Shown here: piece after piece, positions 1-8,110 of the stretch
How positions within the stretch are numbered: the stretch's first letter is position 1
Layout of the letters: each line of letters opens with the position of its first letter
From: Nannocystis sp.
GTDB taxonomy: Bacteria > Myxococcota_A > Polyangia > Nannocystales > Nannocystaceae
Assembly (NCBI RefSeq): GCF_016714285.1
Contig: NZ_JADJNN010000006.1
Coordinates: 133,460 to 197,459 of the forward strand
Reading direction: 5' to 3'
Length of the DNA: 64,000 nt
Position numbers and translations under genes: made by a program
The notes under the pieces: generated by a model
The model's input: the letters and a program-made list of their open reading frames with translations, nothing else
Told to the model about the DNA's origin: nothing
The model's database searches: none

Positions 1-589
1 CGACCTCGAGCGTGCCGAGCCCCACCGCGCCCATGAGACCGCGGATCGTGGCCGCGAGCTCGTCGGCGTCGTCCCGCGAGACCCCCGCCTTCAGCGGCGA
101 CCTGGTCGCGTGACGACCGCTGCGCGCCGGGCGACCCGCGAGCAGGACCTCGCCGGTCACATCACCGAGCTCCTCATGCGCCTGCCGGTCAGGCGCGATC
201 ACCTCCCAGTGATCCCCGGGCATGTCGCCCGTACGCACCTTGAGCAGCGGGCAACGAAGCGCCGCTCGCCCGCCCACCCGTTGACTGATCGCGTCGATGG
301 TGAGCCGCAGCTTGCCGGTCGGCCCGGCCTTGAACTCCACCGGCTTGCCAGGCACGACCACCAATTCCTGGCCATCCCCGCGATCGAGGCGCAGCCGCAC
401 CGGCTCGTCCGCGGCGACCTGCACCATCGCGCGCCCGCCCGCCCCTCCGTCCGCCTTCCTCGCGGACAGCACGACCTCATACACAGGCACATGGACGACC
501 TTCCGCCCGATGTTGGAACGCAGGGTCCGTGGATCCTGCATGAGCTTGCACGCCGCCTCGACACCCGCACGACTGGCTCGCTGATCCAT
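1..589 (-). CDS. Hypothetical protein, C-terminus cut by window edge
   Basis: An open frame of 196 codons begins with ATG at 589 and runs off the left edge with no stop. A good Shine-Dalgarno (AGGTGA) lies 5 bases before the ATG, which decides the start. The visible protein starts MDQRASRAGVEAACKLMQDP and is soluble, with no signal peptide or membrane segment. Short beta-rich stretches such as VRLRLDRGDGQELVVVPGKP suggest a beta-sandwich or small regulatory domain, but I recognise no family. It begins 15 bases after the stop of the Cys-rich lipoprotein gene upstream, so the two are probably cotranscribed. Function unknown. Confidence 0.6.
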   Translation of the reverse strand, partial: MDQRASRAGVEAACKLMQDPRTLRSNIGRKVVHVPVYEVVLSARKADGGAGGRAMVQVAADEPVRLRLDRGDGQELVVVPGKPVEFKAGPTGKLRLTIDAISQRVGGRAALRCPLLKVRTGDMPGDHWEVIAPDRQAHEELGDVTGEVLLAGRPARSGRHATRSPLKAGVSRDDADELAATIRGLMGAVGLGTLEV

Positions 590-604
590 GATTGTCACCT
601 CCCA

Positions 605-1549
605 CTACATGCAAAGTTGCCCGACGCAATTGCCACCAAAACAGTCACCATCGAAAATACACGCCTGCTGCGGAGCACAACCGAAGCAGATCCCCCCGCA
701 GTCGAGATCCGTCTCGCCAGGATCTTGGGCCTGGTTGAAGCACGAAGCCGGCCCATCGCACACCACGTCGTCCACGCAGACCGTGTAGCAGTCGGCGTTC
801 GACGTGCAGCTGCTCCCCGGCTTGCAGGTCTTACCACACTCCCCCCCGCAGTCGAGCTCCGCCTCGAGCCCAGGGTCGAACATACCATTCGCGCAGTGCG
901 GGTGCAGCTGACAGGTGTTGTTGAAGCAGTCCCCCTCCGCGCAGTCGCCCTTGCCACTGCACGGGAAGCCGAGCCCGCAGGTCGGCCCGCACAAGAGCCC
1001 GCAATCGAGGTACTCTTCGGTGTCGGGGTTATACATGCCGTCGGTGCAGGAGGCCGGCACGCACACACCGACCGCGTGGCAGATCTGCGACATACAGTCC
1101 CCGGGCCCCCCGCACTTCAGCAAGTCATCACATTGCGGGCAGCTCCCGCCGCAGTCCGCGTCGCTCTCGGTGCCGTTCATCACCCCGTCGCTGCAGGTCG
1201 GCACGCCCGTGCTGCTCCCCGTGCTGCCGCCCGTGTCACCGCTCGTCGTCGGCTCGCCGGTGCCGGTCGCGGACACGCCCCCGGTGCTGGTGTCAGCGAC
1301 CGCCGTCGTCGTCGCGGTATCACCGGTGCCAGTGCCAGTGCCGGTGCCGGTGGCAGCGTCCGTGCCAGCGCCAGTGCCAGTCCCAGCGCCAGTGCTGCTG
1401 CTCCCGCCGCCGCTGCCGGTCGTCGGCGCCACGCAGCCCGCCCCACCCTGCTTCCCGTGGAGCCCGTCGTCCACGCAGGGCGGCGCGCACGCGATCACCA
1501 GCGGCGAGCACACCGCGACCACCAGCCACGACCACACACCACCAACCAT
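605..1549 (-). CDS. Cys-rich repeat lipoprotein
   Basis: 314 residues. A short hydrophobic leader ends in LVIAC, a plausible lipobox, so the mature protein would be lipid-anchored at Cys21. Residues about 45-120 form a Thr/Gly/Ser-rich linker with GTGTG repeats. The rest holds four imperfect Cys-rich repeats of the NG..D..E.D.DCGG..C type (for example NGTESDADCGGSC and DPGETDLDCGGIC). This repeat is common in secreted proteins of myxobacteria of the Nannocystis group, usually without known function; an adhesive or extracellular structural role is inference. The gene is followed after 15 bases by the edge-truncated gene. Confidence 0.85.
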   Translation of the reverse strand: MVGGVWSWLVVAVCSPLVIACAPPCVDDGLHGKQGGAGCVAPTTGSGGGSSSTGAGTGTGAGTDAATGTGTGTGTGDTATTTAVADTSTGGVSATGTGEPTTSGDTGGSTGSSTGVPTCSDGVMNGTESDADCGGSCPQCDDLLKCGGPGDCMSQICHAVGVCVPASCTDGMYNPDTEEYLDCGLLCGPTCGLGFPCSGKGDCAEGDCFNNTCQLHPHCANGMFDPGLEAELDCGGECGKTCKPGSSCTSNADCYTVCVDDVVCDGPASCFNQAQDPGETDLDCGGICFGCAPQQACIFDGDCFGGNCVGQLCM

Positions 1550-1718
1550 GACCGCGAGTGTACAGCGCCCCGCCCCCTCGCCCGCAACGCTCGAATCCAG
1601 CCTCCATACATACGATCGGGCCGCGCAGAATCACCACCTGGACGCCCCGCCGCGCGCTCGCGCAGCGCCTCGCGGTCGCCACCTGTCCCACGAGACAGCC
1701 AACTGGCACACTCGCCGC

Positions 1719-2261
1719 GTGACCCGCGACCCCGGCCCCGACCCCGTCGCCACCCTCGCCTGGCTCGCCGACCTGTTCGCGCGCCACGGCGTCCCCTGGC
1801 GCGTCACCGGGGGCCTCGCCGCCCGCTGCCACGGTGCCAACCGCCCGCTCGCCGACATCGACATCGACGTCCCCGACGACGCCCTCGTCGCGCTCCAGCC
1901 CGCCCTCGCCGGCTTCGTCGTCGACCCGCCGTACCGCCACCGCAGCGCCACCTGGGACCTCCTGCTGTGCACCCTCGACCACCACGGCCAGCTGGTCGAC
2001 CTCGGCGGCGGCTCGAGCTGCCGCATCTTCGACCACGCCCGCGGCGAGTGGCGCGACGACCTGTTCGCCGCGCACGAGGTCGTGCACCGCGAGCTCCTCG
2101 GCCGCGTCGTCCCGGTCATCCCCCGCGCCGCCCTGCTCGCCTACAAGCGCGCCCTGGGCCGCGACGTCGACCGCCTCGACGTCGCCATGATCGAGGCCTG
2201 CGACCACCCCGAGCGATCGAGCGAGCGCCCCGAACCGGCGTTGCCTCCGAGCAGCGATTGA
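1719..2261 (+). CDS. Nucleotidyltransferase-fold protein (MazG-related family)
   Basis: 180 residues from GTG 1719. The core reads WRVTGGLAARCHGANRPLAD followed by IDIDVP, that is a GG(L/x)A..xxG...xADIDID signature typical of minimal nucleotidyltransferase-fold proteins often annotated as MazG-related. Asp residues in DIDID would be the metal ligands. The substrate cannot be inferred. The GTG start is preferred because the N-terminal domain starts right after it; a CACACT hexamer ends 6 bases before it and no Shine-Dalgarno is visible. The frame stays open far upstream, but that part is antisense to the Cys-rich lipoprotein gene and is a shadow. Confidence 0.7.
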   Translation: MTRDPGPDPVATLAWLADLFARHGVPWRVTGGLAARCHGANRPLADIDIDVPDDALVALQPALAGFVVDPPYRHRSATWDLLLCTLDHHGQLVDLGGGSSCRIFDHARGEWRDDLFAAHEVVHRELLGRVVPVIPRAALLAYKRALGRDVDRLDVAMIEACDHPERSSERPEPALPPSSD

Positions 2262-2306
2262 GCCGCGCCTGCCAGGGACCGCTGGACTGATCTCGCGACT
2301 CGGAGC

Positions 2307-3776
2307 TCAGCCGCTGGTCCGCACGCAGCGGGCCAGCAGCGGCGAGTCCACGCTCGCCGCGTCCGCCTGCCACGGCGCGTCCTGGGGAACCGGCCCCGCC
2401 TGCCCGTCCGCGGGTACCTGCGCGACCGCCCCGTCCTCGCCCCAGAACGGCCCCGGTCCGCGGAAGCTCGGCGCCAGCTCCCCGAGCTCGGCGCGCAGCG
2501 GCAGGCGCCAGCCCGTGAGTGGAGGGTTGGCGCCGTCGGGCACCTGCAGCGCCGCGCAGAAGCGCCGCGCCTCCGCCTGCGTGACCGCCTCCGCCACCCC
2601 GCCGAAGATCTGCAGGTCGCCCTGCACGCGGTACAGCGGCACCGTCGCCGCCGGGCTCGGCACCGTCAGCGGCACGTCCCCCGGCCCCAGATCGGCGACG
2701 CAGCGAAACCCGAGCTTGGGGCTCACGCCCGCGATCACCCAGCCCTCGAGCTCGGCCCCCGGGAAGTGCGGCGGCAGCAGGTCCCGCGCCGCCGCCCGCT
2801 CGCCCGCGCTGAAGTGCTTGAGCACGTGCCGCGGCGGCAGCTCGACCGGCGCCGGGCAGTCGGACTGCTCGCCGCAGGCCGCCTTGCGCTCGAACTCCCG
2901 CCGGGCCACCTGCAGCGGCCCCTCCGGGTCGCGAAACTCGCCGCTGAGGAACGGCCGCAGCCCCGCGTCCGCGTCATACAGATCGGCGACCCACTCGGTC
3001 ACGTTGCTGCCGAGCCCGAGGATGCCGAAGTAGCTGCTGTCCTCGCGGACATGTCCCGCGGGATAGATCGCGTTCGGGATCTGATCCTCGATCGCGTTGC
3101 CCCACGGGTACATCCGCGCGTCGACCCCGCGGGCCGCGTACTCCCACTCCGCCTCGCTCGGCAGGCGCCCGCCCGCCTGCGCGCAGTAGCTCGCCGCCTG
3201 CGCCTGCGTCACGCAGCCCTGCGGCAGCTGCTCGGCGATGTCCGCCGCAACCTCGGCGCCCGGGTCGACCTGTCCCGCAGGACAGACCGCCGGCGTGCAC
3301 GCCCCTGTCGCCACGCAGCCCGCGTAGGCCTTGCGCGTGACCTCGTGCAGGTCGATCCAGAAGCTCGCCAGCTTCACGTGACGCGGCGGCTGACCCGACC
3401 ACCGGACCACCGGCGTCTCGCGCGGGGCGACCCCGCCGTAGTCCCCGGGCAGCGCCCCCATCACGAACTCACCGCCCGGGATCTGCACCTGCTGCACCGT
3501 CGGCAGCTCGCGCAGCGCGAGCACCACGCACTGGCCCTGCGGGTCGCGCCCGCGACCGCGGCCGCACTCCTCCTTGGCCGGCTGCTGCTTCTTCTTCGCG
3601 TCCTCGACCGCCGGCTGGTCGGTGATCTTCGGCAGCTTGTCGACCGGCGTCGCGGGCCCGAGCGCCACGAAGGGCGGGGCCGGTTGATCGAGGTGGTCGT
3701 ACGCGCCGCTGCTGCGCTCGCAGGCCGCGAGCACGAGCAGGGCGCAGACGGAGGTCATGGTTCGTTGTGCGGTCAT
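2307..3776 (-). CDS. FGE/SUMF1-domain lipoprotein
   Basis: 489 residues (483 from the second ATG). The leader ends LVLAAC, a clear lipobox. A basic linker precedes a formylglycine-generating-enzyme (FGE-sulfatase) domain from about residue 98: VQIPGGEFVMG, SFWIDLHEVT, GGRLPSEAEWEYAARG and YPWGN are hallmark motifs, and a C-terminal LGFRCV closes it. A further segment of about 110 residues follows the usual domain end and repeats FGE-like features (ARRFCAAL, GWRLP), so it may be a second, degenerate copy. Many bacterial members have lost enzymatic activity and serve as binding or scaffold domains. The gene starts 4 bases after the transporter stop, so it is the last gene of a three-gene operon. 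Confidence 0.85.
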   Translation of the reverse strand: MTAQRTMTSVCALLVLAACERSSGAYDHLDQPAPPFVALGPATPVDKLPKITDQPAVEDAKKKQQPAKEECGRGRGRDPQGQCVVLALRELPTVQQVQIPGGEFVMGALPGDYGGVAPRETPVVRWSGQPPRHVKLASFWIDLHEVTRKAYAGCVATGACTPAVCPAGQVDPGAEVAADIAEQLPQGCVTQAQAASYCAQAGGRLPSEAEWEYAARGVDARMYPWGNAIEDQIPNAIYPAGHVREDSSYFGILGLGSNVTEWVADLYDADAGLRPFLSGEFRDPEGPLQVARREFERKAACGEQSDCPAPVELPPRHVLKHFSAGERAAARDLLPPHFPGAELEGWVIAGVSPKLGFRCVADLGPGDVPLTVPSPAATVPLYRVQGDLQIFGGVAEAVTQAEARRFCAALQVPDGANPPLTGWRLPLRAELGELAPSFRGPGPFWGEDGAVAQVPADGQAGPVPQDAPWQADAASVDSPLLARCVRTSG

Positions 3777-3780
3777 CGGA

Positions 3781-5247
3781 TCACTCGAGCTCGAAGCGCT
3801 GCAGGTGGGACTTTGCCATGGGCGGGGTCAGCAGCGACAGCGCCAGCATCGCGGCCAGGTTGACCGCGAGCCCGAGCACCCCGATCTGCAGGTCTTGTGG
3901 GTTGATCGCCGCGTACAGCCCCGGCGCCAGCTTGCTCGCGGCGAACAGCGCGATCACGCACCCGAGCCCGAGCCCGAGCCCCACCTCGGCCGCGACCCGG
4001 TTGGCCCGCCGCCAGTACAGCCCCAGCAGCGTGATCGGCAGGAACTGCACCGGCACCGCGTAGGCCAGCAGCAGCAGGTCGACCAGCGACCAGCTGCCCG
4101 CCAGGCTCGTCATCCACAGCCCCAGCACCCCCAGCACCACGACCGTCGCCCGCAGCGTCCAGGTCTGGGCCCGCTCGCTGAGCTGCACCCCCGCCCCCTT
4201 CATCACCACGTCGCGCACGAAGATCGACGAGCCCCCGTGCAGCAGCGCGTCGCCGGTCGACATCGACGCCGCCAGCACCGCCAGGCTGAAGCACGCCGCC
4301 ATCAGCTCCCCGTTCGCCAGCTGCGGGTGACTCACCAGCCACAGCAGCACCCGCTCGTCGCGCGGCGCCCCCGGCAGCAGCAGCGCCGCGTAGCCGAGGA
4401 AGAACAGCGGCACCAGGAACAGCAGGAAGGTCGGATAGACCACCGCGCTGTGCTGCACCAGCCGCGCGCTGCGGGCCGTGAAGCACTTCATGAACACCTG
4501 CGGCCACATCGTGAACCCGAGGATCGACAGCAGCACCTCGGCGCTCCACTGCCCGTCGCTGGTCCCCGGCGCCGGCCCGGGCAGCGTCAAGTACTCGGGC
4601 CGCTCCGCGACCACCCGGTCGAACATCGCCGACACCCCGCCGAACAGCTGCTCCGGGATCGCCAGCCCCAGCCACCACACCACCACCAGCATCACGACGC
4701 CCTGCAGCACGTTGGTCCAGCCGACCCCCCGCATCCCGCCGAACATCACGTACAGCGTGACCACCGCGTAGACCAGCGCCGCCCCGGCGATCGGGTGCCA
4801 CCCGAGCACCTGCTGCATCACCACTCCCGCGCCCTTGAACTGGATCACGATGTACGGCACGCACGCCAGCAGCGACGCCAGGCCCATGATCGCCGTCAGC
4901 CGCCGACTCGCGAAGCGGGCCCCGAGGAACTCCGCCTGGGTCACCAGCCCCTCGCGCGCGCCGATCCGCCGCACCTTCGCCCCGAAGAAGAAGATCGGCA
5001 CGAAGGCCACCGCCCCGTAGGCCAGCGCGTAGAAGGCGTCCGATCCCTTCGCCATCACCCGCTGCGGCGTGCCCAGCAGCGCGTACGCGCTGAACACCAT
5101 CGCGCCCATCACAAAATACATCAGCACCGGCCCAAACGACCGCTCGCCGGTGATGAAGTCGTCGCTGCCCCCGCTCCCGCGCCGCCCGGCCCAGATCCCC
5201 AGCACCAGCGCGAACGCCAGGTATCCGAACACCAGCGCGCTCGCCAT
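3781..5247 (-). CDS. Sodium:solute symporter (SSS) family permease
   Basis: 488 residues with about 13 hydrophobic segments along the whole length, starting at MASALVFGYLAFALVLGIWA. Features typical of SSS transporters include the N-terminal DDFITGERSFGP motif, QAEFLGARFASRR, and long hydrophobic helices such as GVVMLVVVWWLGLAIPEQLF. It should import an organic solute or anion with Na+; the substrate cannot be read from sequence. ATG 5247 is preceded by GAGGA, and the upstream stop (5250-5252) almost overlaps, so it is translated directly after the DUF3311-like gene. GTG 5251 is an alternative start that adds two residues. The FGE lipoprotein gene follows 4 bases after its stop. Confidence 0.88.
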   Translation of the reverse strand: MASALVFGYLAFALVLGIWAGRRGSGGSDDFITGERSFGPVLMYFVMGAMVFSAYALLGTPQRVMAKGSDAFYALAYGAVAFVPIFFFGAKVRRIGAREGLVTQAEFLGARFASRRLTAIMGLASLLACVPYIVIQFKGAGVVMQQVLGWHPIAGAALVYAVVTLYVMFGGMRGVGWTNVLQGVVMLVVVWWLGLAIPEQLFGGVSAMFDRVVAERPEYLTLPGPAPGTSDGQWSAEVLLSILGFTMWPQVFMKCFTARSARLVQHSAVVYPTFLLFLVPLFFLGYAALLLPGAPRDERVLLWLVSHPQLANGELMAACFSLAVLAASMSTGDALLHGGSSIFVRDVVMKGAGVQLSERAQTWTLRATVVVLGVLGLWMTSLAGSWSLVDLLLLAYAVPVQFLPITLLGLYWRRANRVAAEVGLGLGLGCVIALFAASKLAPGLYAAINPQDLQIGVLGLAVNLAAMLALSLLTPPMAKSHLQRFELE

Positions 5248-5249
5248 GC

Positions 5250-5468
5250 TCACAAGTCCTCGCCCGCGTCGACCACCCGCGCCGCGTACAGCCCGCTCAG
5301 CGCGACCCCGTTGACCACGATGATCAGCAGCACATACACCAGCGACCACGGCAGCCCGAGCACCCGCGGCTCGATCGTGTCCCCGAGCCACGGATACAGC
5401 GGCCAGACCAGCAGCGCCGTCGTGGCGACGAAGAACAGCGGCGCCATCCGGGCGATCGTTCGCTTCAC
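5250..5468 (-). CDS. Small two-helix membrane protein, DUF3311-like
   Basis: 72 residues with two membrane helices (MAPLFFVATTALLVWPLY and WSLVYVLLIIVVNGVAL) separated by a short loop with Gly and Pro. Proteins of this size and topology (DUF3311 and relatives) are regularly encoded directly before SSS-family transporters, probably as accessory subunits. Its stop codon overlaps the alternative GTG of the transporter, so the two are translationally coupled. First gene of the operon 5468 to 2307. Confidence 0.75.
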   Translation of the reverse strand: MKRTIARMAPLFFVATTALLVWPLYPWLGDTIEPRVLGLPWSLVYVLLIIVVNGVALSGLYAARVVDAGEDL

Positions 5469-5533
5469 GGCCCCGTCATACCCCAGCCGCGGAGCCTTCC
5501 CAAGTCCCCGACCCTGCGCGAGACTTCGCCGGC

Positions 5534-6010
5534 ATGCCAGCCCCCCGCAGCTCCCAGGTCGCCGTCGGCGAGGCCGCCCCCGACTTCACTCTTCGCGACC
5601 AGCGCGGCCAGCAGGTCACCCTCAGCGAGCTGCTGCGCGAGCGCTGCGTCGTCCTCTACTTCTACCCCAAGGACGACACCCCCGGCTGCACCGCCGAGGC
5701 CTGCAGCTTCCGCGACCAGTACGAGGTCCTGAAGTCCGCCGGGGCCGAGGTCGTCGGCGTCAGCTCCGACGGCGTGCACGCGCACGAGGCCTTCGTCGCC
5801 AAGTACGCGCTGCCCTTCGTGCTCCTCAGCGACCCCGGCGGCGACGTGCGCGGCAGCTACGGCATCAAGCGCAGCCTCGGCCTCATCGACGGCCGCGTCA
5901 CCTTCGTCATCGATCGCCAGGGCATCGTGCGTCACGCCTTCTCGTCGCAGCTGCGGCCGAAGAAGCACGTCGACGAGGCCCTGCGGATCCTGGCATCGAT
6001 CCAGCGCTGA
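5534..6010 (+). CDS. bcp: Peroxiredoxin, thiol peroxidase Bcp
   Basis: 158 residues, the normal length for the Bcp/PrxQ branch. It reduces hydrogen peroxide and organic hydroperoxides in the cytoplasm with thioredoxin as usual electron donor. The signature VLYFYPKDDTPGCTAEACSF gives the peroxidatic Cys in TPGCT and the resolving Cys five residues later, both intact. VGVSSDGVHAHEAFVAKY and the LIDGRVTFVIDRQGIVRHAF beta-strand region are typical. It is transcribed away from the DUF3311/transporter operon; the 65-base gap would hold both promoters. A perfect 16-bp palindrome follows the stop. Confidence 0.95.
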   Translation: MPAPRSSQVAVGEAAPDFTLRDQRGQQVTLSELLRERCVVLYFYPKDDTPGCTAEACSFRDQYEVLKSAGAEVVGVSSDGVHAHEAFVAKYALPFVLLSDPGGDVRGSYGIKRSLGLIDGRVTFVIDRQGIVRHAFSSQLRPKKHVDEALRILASIQR

Positions 6011-6017
6011 CTGCATC

Positions 6018-6033
6018 GGACGGACGTCCGTCC
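6018..6033. repeat. Perfect 16-bp palindrome downstream of bcp
   Basis: GGACGGACGTCCGTCC reads the same on both strands and starts 8 bases after the bcp stop. It is followed at 6036-6044 by TGGACGTCC, which could pair with the palindrome again. There is no T-run, so it is a poor intrinsic terminator; a protein-binding site or transcript 3' end structure is possible. Confidence 0.6.
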
Positions 6034-6234
6034 TCTGGACGTCCGCGCAAGAACCGCTGGACGCTGCGGTCACCACAATGCCGCCAGCGAGAAAATCACG
6101 TGCACTCGCGGTGGCACCGCCACGCAAGCCGGACCATGGTTGACGCGCTGCGAACGTTGCCGACGCGGCGGGCCATGGGGTCCGTGGAGCGGGTGGGGCC
6201 CATCAGGGTCATTGGGTTCGCGCAGGGAGCCACA

Positions 6235-6672
6235 ATGAGTCTACTTGCCAACATGGAACATCTCGCCTCCGCCAGCGGTGTCGTCGCCGTCACCATCGAC
6301 TCACCGCAACATCCCCGGGCCTTCCGCGGCGCCGAGGCCTGGTCACCGGTCCTCGAGGCCTCGCTCGACCTGTTCACCCGGACCGACGAGGACACGATCC
6401 GCCTCGTCATCGGTCAGCACACGATCATCGTCCAGAAGGAGCACGGCCAGACGGTCGCGGTCGTCCTGCCCACCGGGCACGCGATCGCCAAGTCGCTGCG
6501 GCGAATGATCCGCCGCCTCTCCAAGAAGGACCGCGGCCCCGTCCAGCCCCCGCGCAGCTCGGTCATCAGCGCTGGCACCACCACAGGCACCGGCTCCAGC
6601 ACGGGCGAGAGCCCGAACGCAGCCCCGATCGCCGCCGCCGCTGGCAGCTCGCAGCGCTACGTGGCGGCCTGA
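6235..6672 (+). CDS. Hypothetical protein
   Basis: 145 residues from ATG 6235, chosen because AGGGAG lies 6-7 bases upstream; an in-frame ATG at 6136 has no such site. The N-terminal half is compact and could be globular (VVAVTIDSPQHPRAF, DTIRLVIGQHTIIVQKEHGQ), followed by a basic helix (AKSLRRMIRRLSKKDRG) and a low-complexity Thr/Ser/Gly/Ala tail. There is no signal peptide. I do not recognise the family. It stands alone between bcp and the metallo-beta-lactamase-fold gene. Confidence 0.6.
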   Translation: MSLLANMEHLASASGVVAVTIDSPQHPRAFRGAEAWSPVLEASLDLFTRTDEDTIRLVIGQHTIIVQKEHGQTVAVVLPTGHAIAKSLRRMIRRLSKKDRGPVQPPRSSVISAGTTTGTGSSTGESPNAAPIAAAAGSSQRYVAA

Positions 6673-6789
6673 TCAGCGCTCGCTCACGGGTCGCCACACC
6701 ACGCGGTAGTTGCGCACGCCGCAGCTGCCGCGTCCGCGTGTCCGAGGCGACGCGTGCTGCCACGCCGCGGCGAGGCCCAAGGACTCGGT

Positions 6790-6795
6790 TACAAT
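6790..6795 (+). promoter_or_regulatory. Candidate -10 hexamer (TACAAT)
   Basis: TACAAT matches the sigma-70 -10 consensus at five of six positions and ends 8 bases before GTG 6804. No convincing -35 or Shine-Dalgarno is visible. If used, transcription would begin at or within a few bases of the start codon. Confidence 0.4.
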
Positions 6796-6803
6796 CCCGC
6801 CCC

Positions 6804-8102
6804 GTGCGCCTCCCTGCCCGCCCGCCGGAGCTGGCCCCGTCCGGAGCGTCTCGCCGCTGGGACCTTCGCAGGGCCCTTCGCCACGCGGTCCCTGCCTGCG
6901 AGCTCTGGGCGTTCGCCCTGAGCGCTGCGCTCACCACAGCGACCGCCTGCGACGACGGCGACGCTGCCCCGCCGCTCGAGGTCAAGGCCGAGGGTCCCGC
7001 GCCCCGCCGCGCCCGCGATGACGACCCCACGCGCCGCCCCGAGGACACCGTCCCCGGCGACGCGATGACCTTCCATTTTATCGACATCGGCCAGGGCGAC
7101 GCGACCCTGATCGAGTTCCCCTGCGGCGCCGTGCTCATCGACACCGGCGGCGAACAAAACGACCTGTTCGACAGCAACAAGGCCCTGCTCGCCTACCTCG
7201 ACGGCTTCTTCGCCCGCCGCAAGGACCTCGCCAGCACCCTCGACCTGCTGCTCATCACCCACCCGCACATCGATCACAACCGGGCCGCGCTGGCCGTGCT
7301 CGAGCGCTACCGCGTGCGCGGCGTGATCGACAACGGCGCCGACGCCCCGCACAGCCACCACGACGGCACCCCGGACCCCGGCGCGACCCAGCAGATGGCC
7401 GTGCACGCGTGGCTCCGCGACCACCCGCGCGATCCCCCGATCGCCTACCTCGGCGTCGGCGCCCGCGACGTCCCACCCGAGGGCCTCACGAACCCCATCA
7501 TCGACCCCGTCGCCGCCTGCGCAGCCTCGGCCGTCGACCCGAAGATCACCCTGCTGTGGGGCACCGTCAGCGAGGACCTGCGCACCTACGGCGAGAACCC
7601 CAACAACCACAGCGTCGTCGCCCGCGTCGAGTTCGGCAAGACCTCCGCCCTGTTCACCGGCGACCTCGAGCTCATCGGCCTCTCGCGCCTCGCCACCCGC
7701 TACGAGGCCCACCCCGAGCTGCTCGACGTCGACATCTATCAGGTCGGCCACCACGGCAGCAAGAACGCCACGATCCACTACCAGATGCAGCTGATGAGCC
7801 CGCGCGTCGCCGTGATCTCGATGGGCCCCTACGAGCGCGACATCCCGTGGACCGCCCGCAAGTACGGCCACCCCAACATCATCGCCCTCGAGCACCTCGC
7901 CCACCCGCACTACGGCGTCCGCGGCCGCCGCACCCCGCTCGCCGCCTGGATCGGCCTCAAGGGCGCGTGGAAGGACGAGAAGAAGGAAGTGTTCGAGCGC
8001 CGCACCATCGAGCAGGCGATCTACGCCACCGGCTGGGACGGCACTGTCACGATCACCGGCAACGCCAACGGCTGGCTCGACATCCAGACCGCCGGCCGCT
8101 GA
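6804..8102 (+). CDS. Metallo-beta-lactamase-fold lipoprotein (ComEC-C-terminal type)
   Basis: 432 residues from GTG 6804. A long leader ends near ALTTATAC, a weak lipobox, then a charged linker. The hydrolase domain begins MTFHFIDIGQGDATLIEFPC, the opening typical of MBL proteins of the ComEC/Rec2 C-terminal group, followed by VLIDTGG and the metal motif THPHIDHN (HxHxDH). Later motifs NNHSVVARVEFGKTSALFTGDLE and YQVGHHGSKNAT carry further metal ligands. Such proteins hydrolyse phosphodiesters of nucleic acids or nucleotides; here the leader suggests an extracytoplasmic location. The frame is open upstream to 6738 but the GTG fits the leader better. It converges on comM with only 8 bases between stops. 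Confidence 0.82.
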   Translation: MRLPARPPELAPSGASRRWDLRRALRHAVPACELWAFALSAALTTATACDDGDAAPPLEVKAEGPAPRRARDDDPTRRPEDTVPGDAMTFHFIDIGQGDATLIEFPCGAVLIDTGGEQNDLFDSNKALLAYLDGFFARRKDLASTLDLLLITHPHIDHNRAALAVLERYRVRGVIDNGADAPHSHHDGTPDPGATQQMAVHAWLRDHPRDPPIAYLGVGARDVPPEGLTNPIIDPVAACAASAVDPKITLLWGTVSEDLRTYGENPNNHSVVARVEFGKTSALFTGDLELIGLSRLATRYEAHPELLDVDIYQVGHHGSKNATIHYQMQLMSPRVAVISMGPYERDIPWTARKYGHPNIIALEHLAHPHYGVRGRRTPLAAWIGLKGAWKDEKKEVFERRTIEQAIYATGWDGTVTITGNANGWLDIQTAGR

Positions 8103-8110
8103 CCACCCGC

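Noticed and set aside
110..2290. 726-codon plus-strand frame covering the first genes
   Set aside because: Arg/Pro/Ala-rich with no domains and antisense to the Cys-rich gene; produced by third-position GC bias.
6018..6044. Intrinsic terminator after bcp
   Set aside because: The palindrome is loopless and has no T-run, so termination cannot be claimed.
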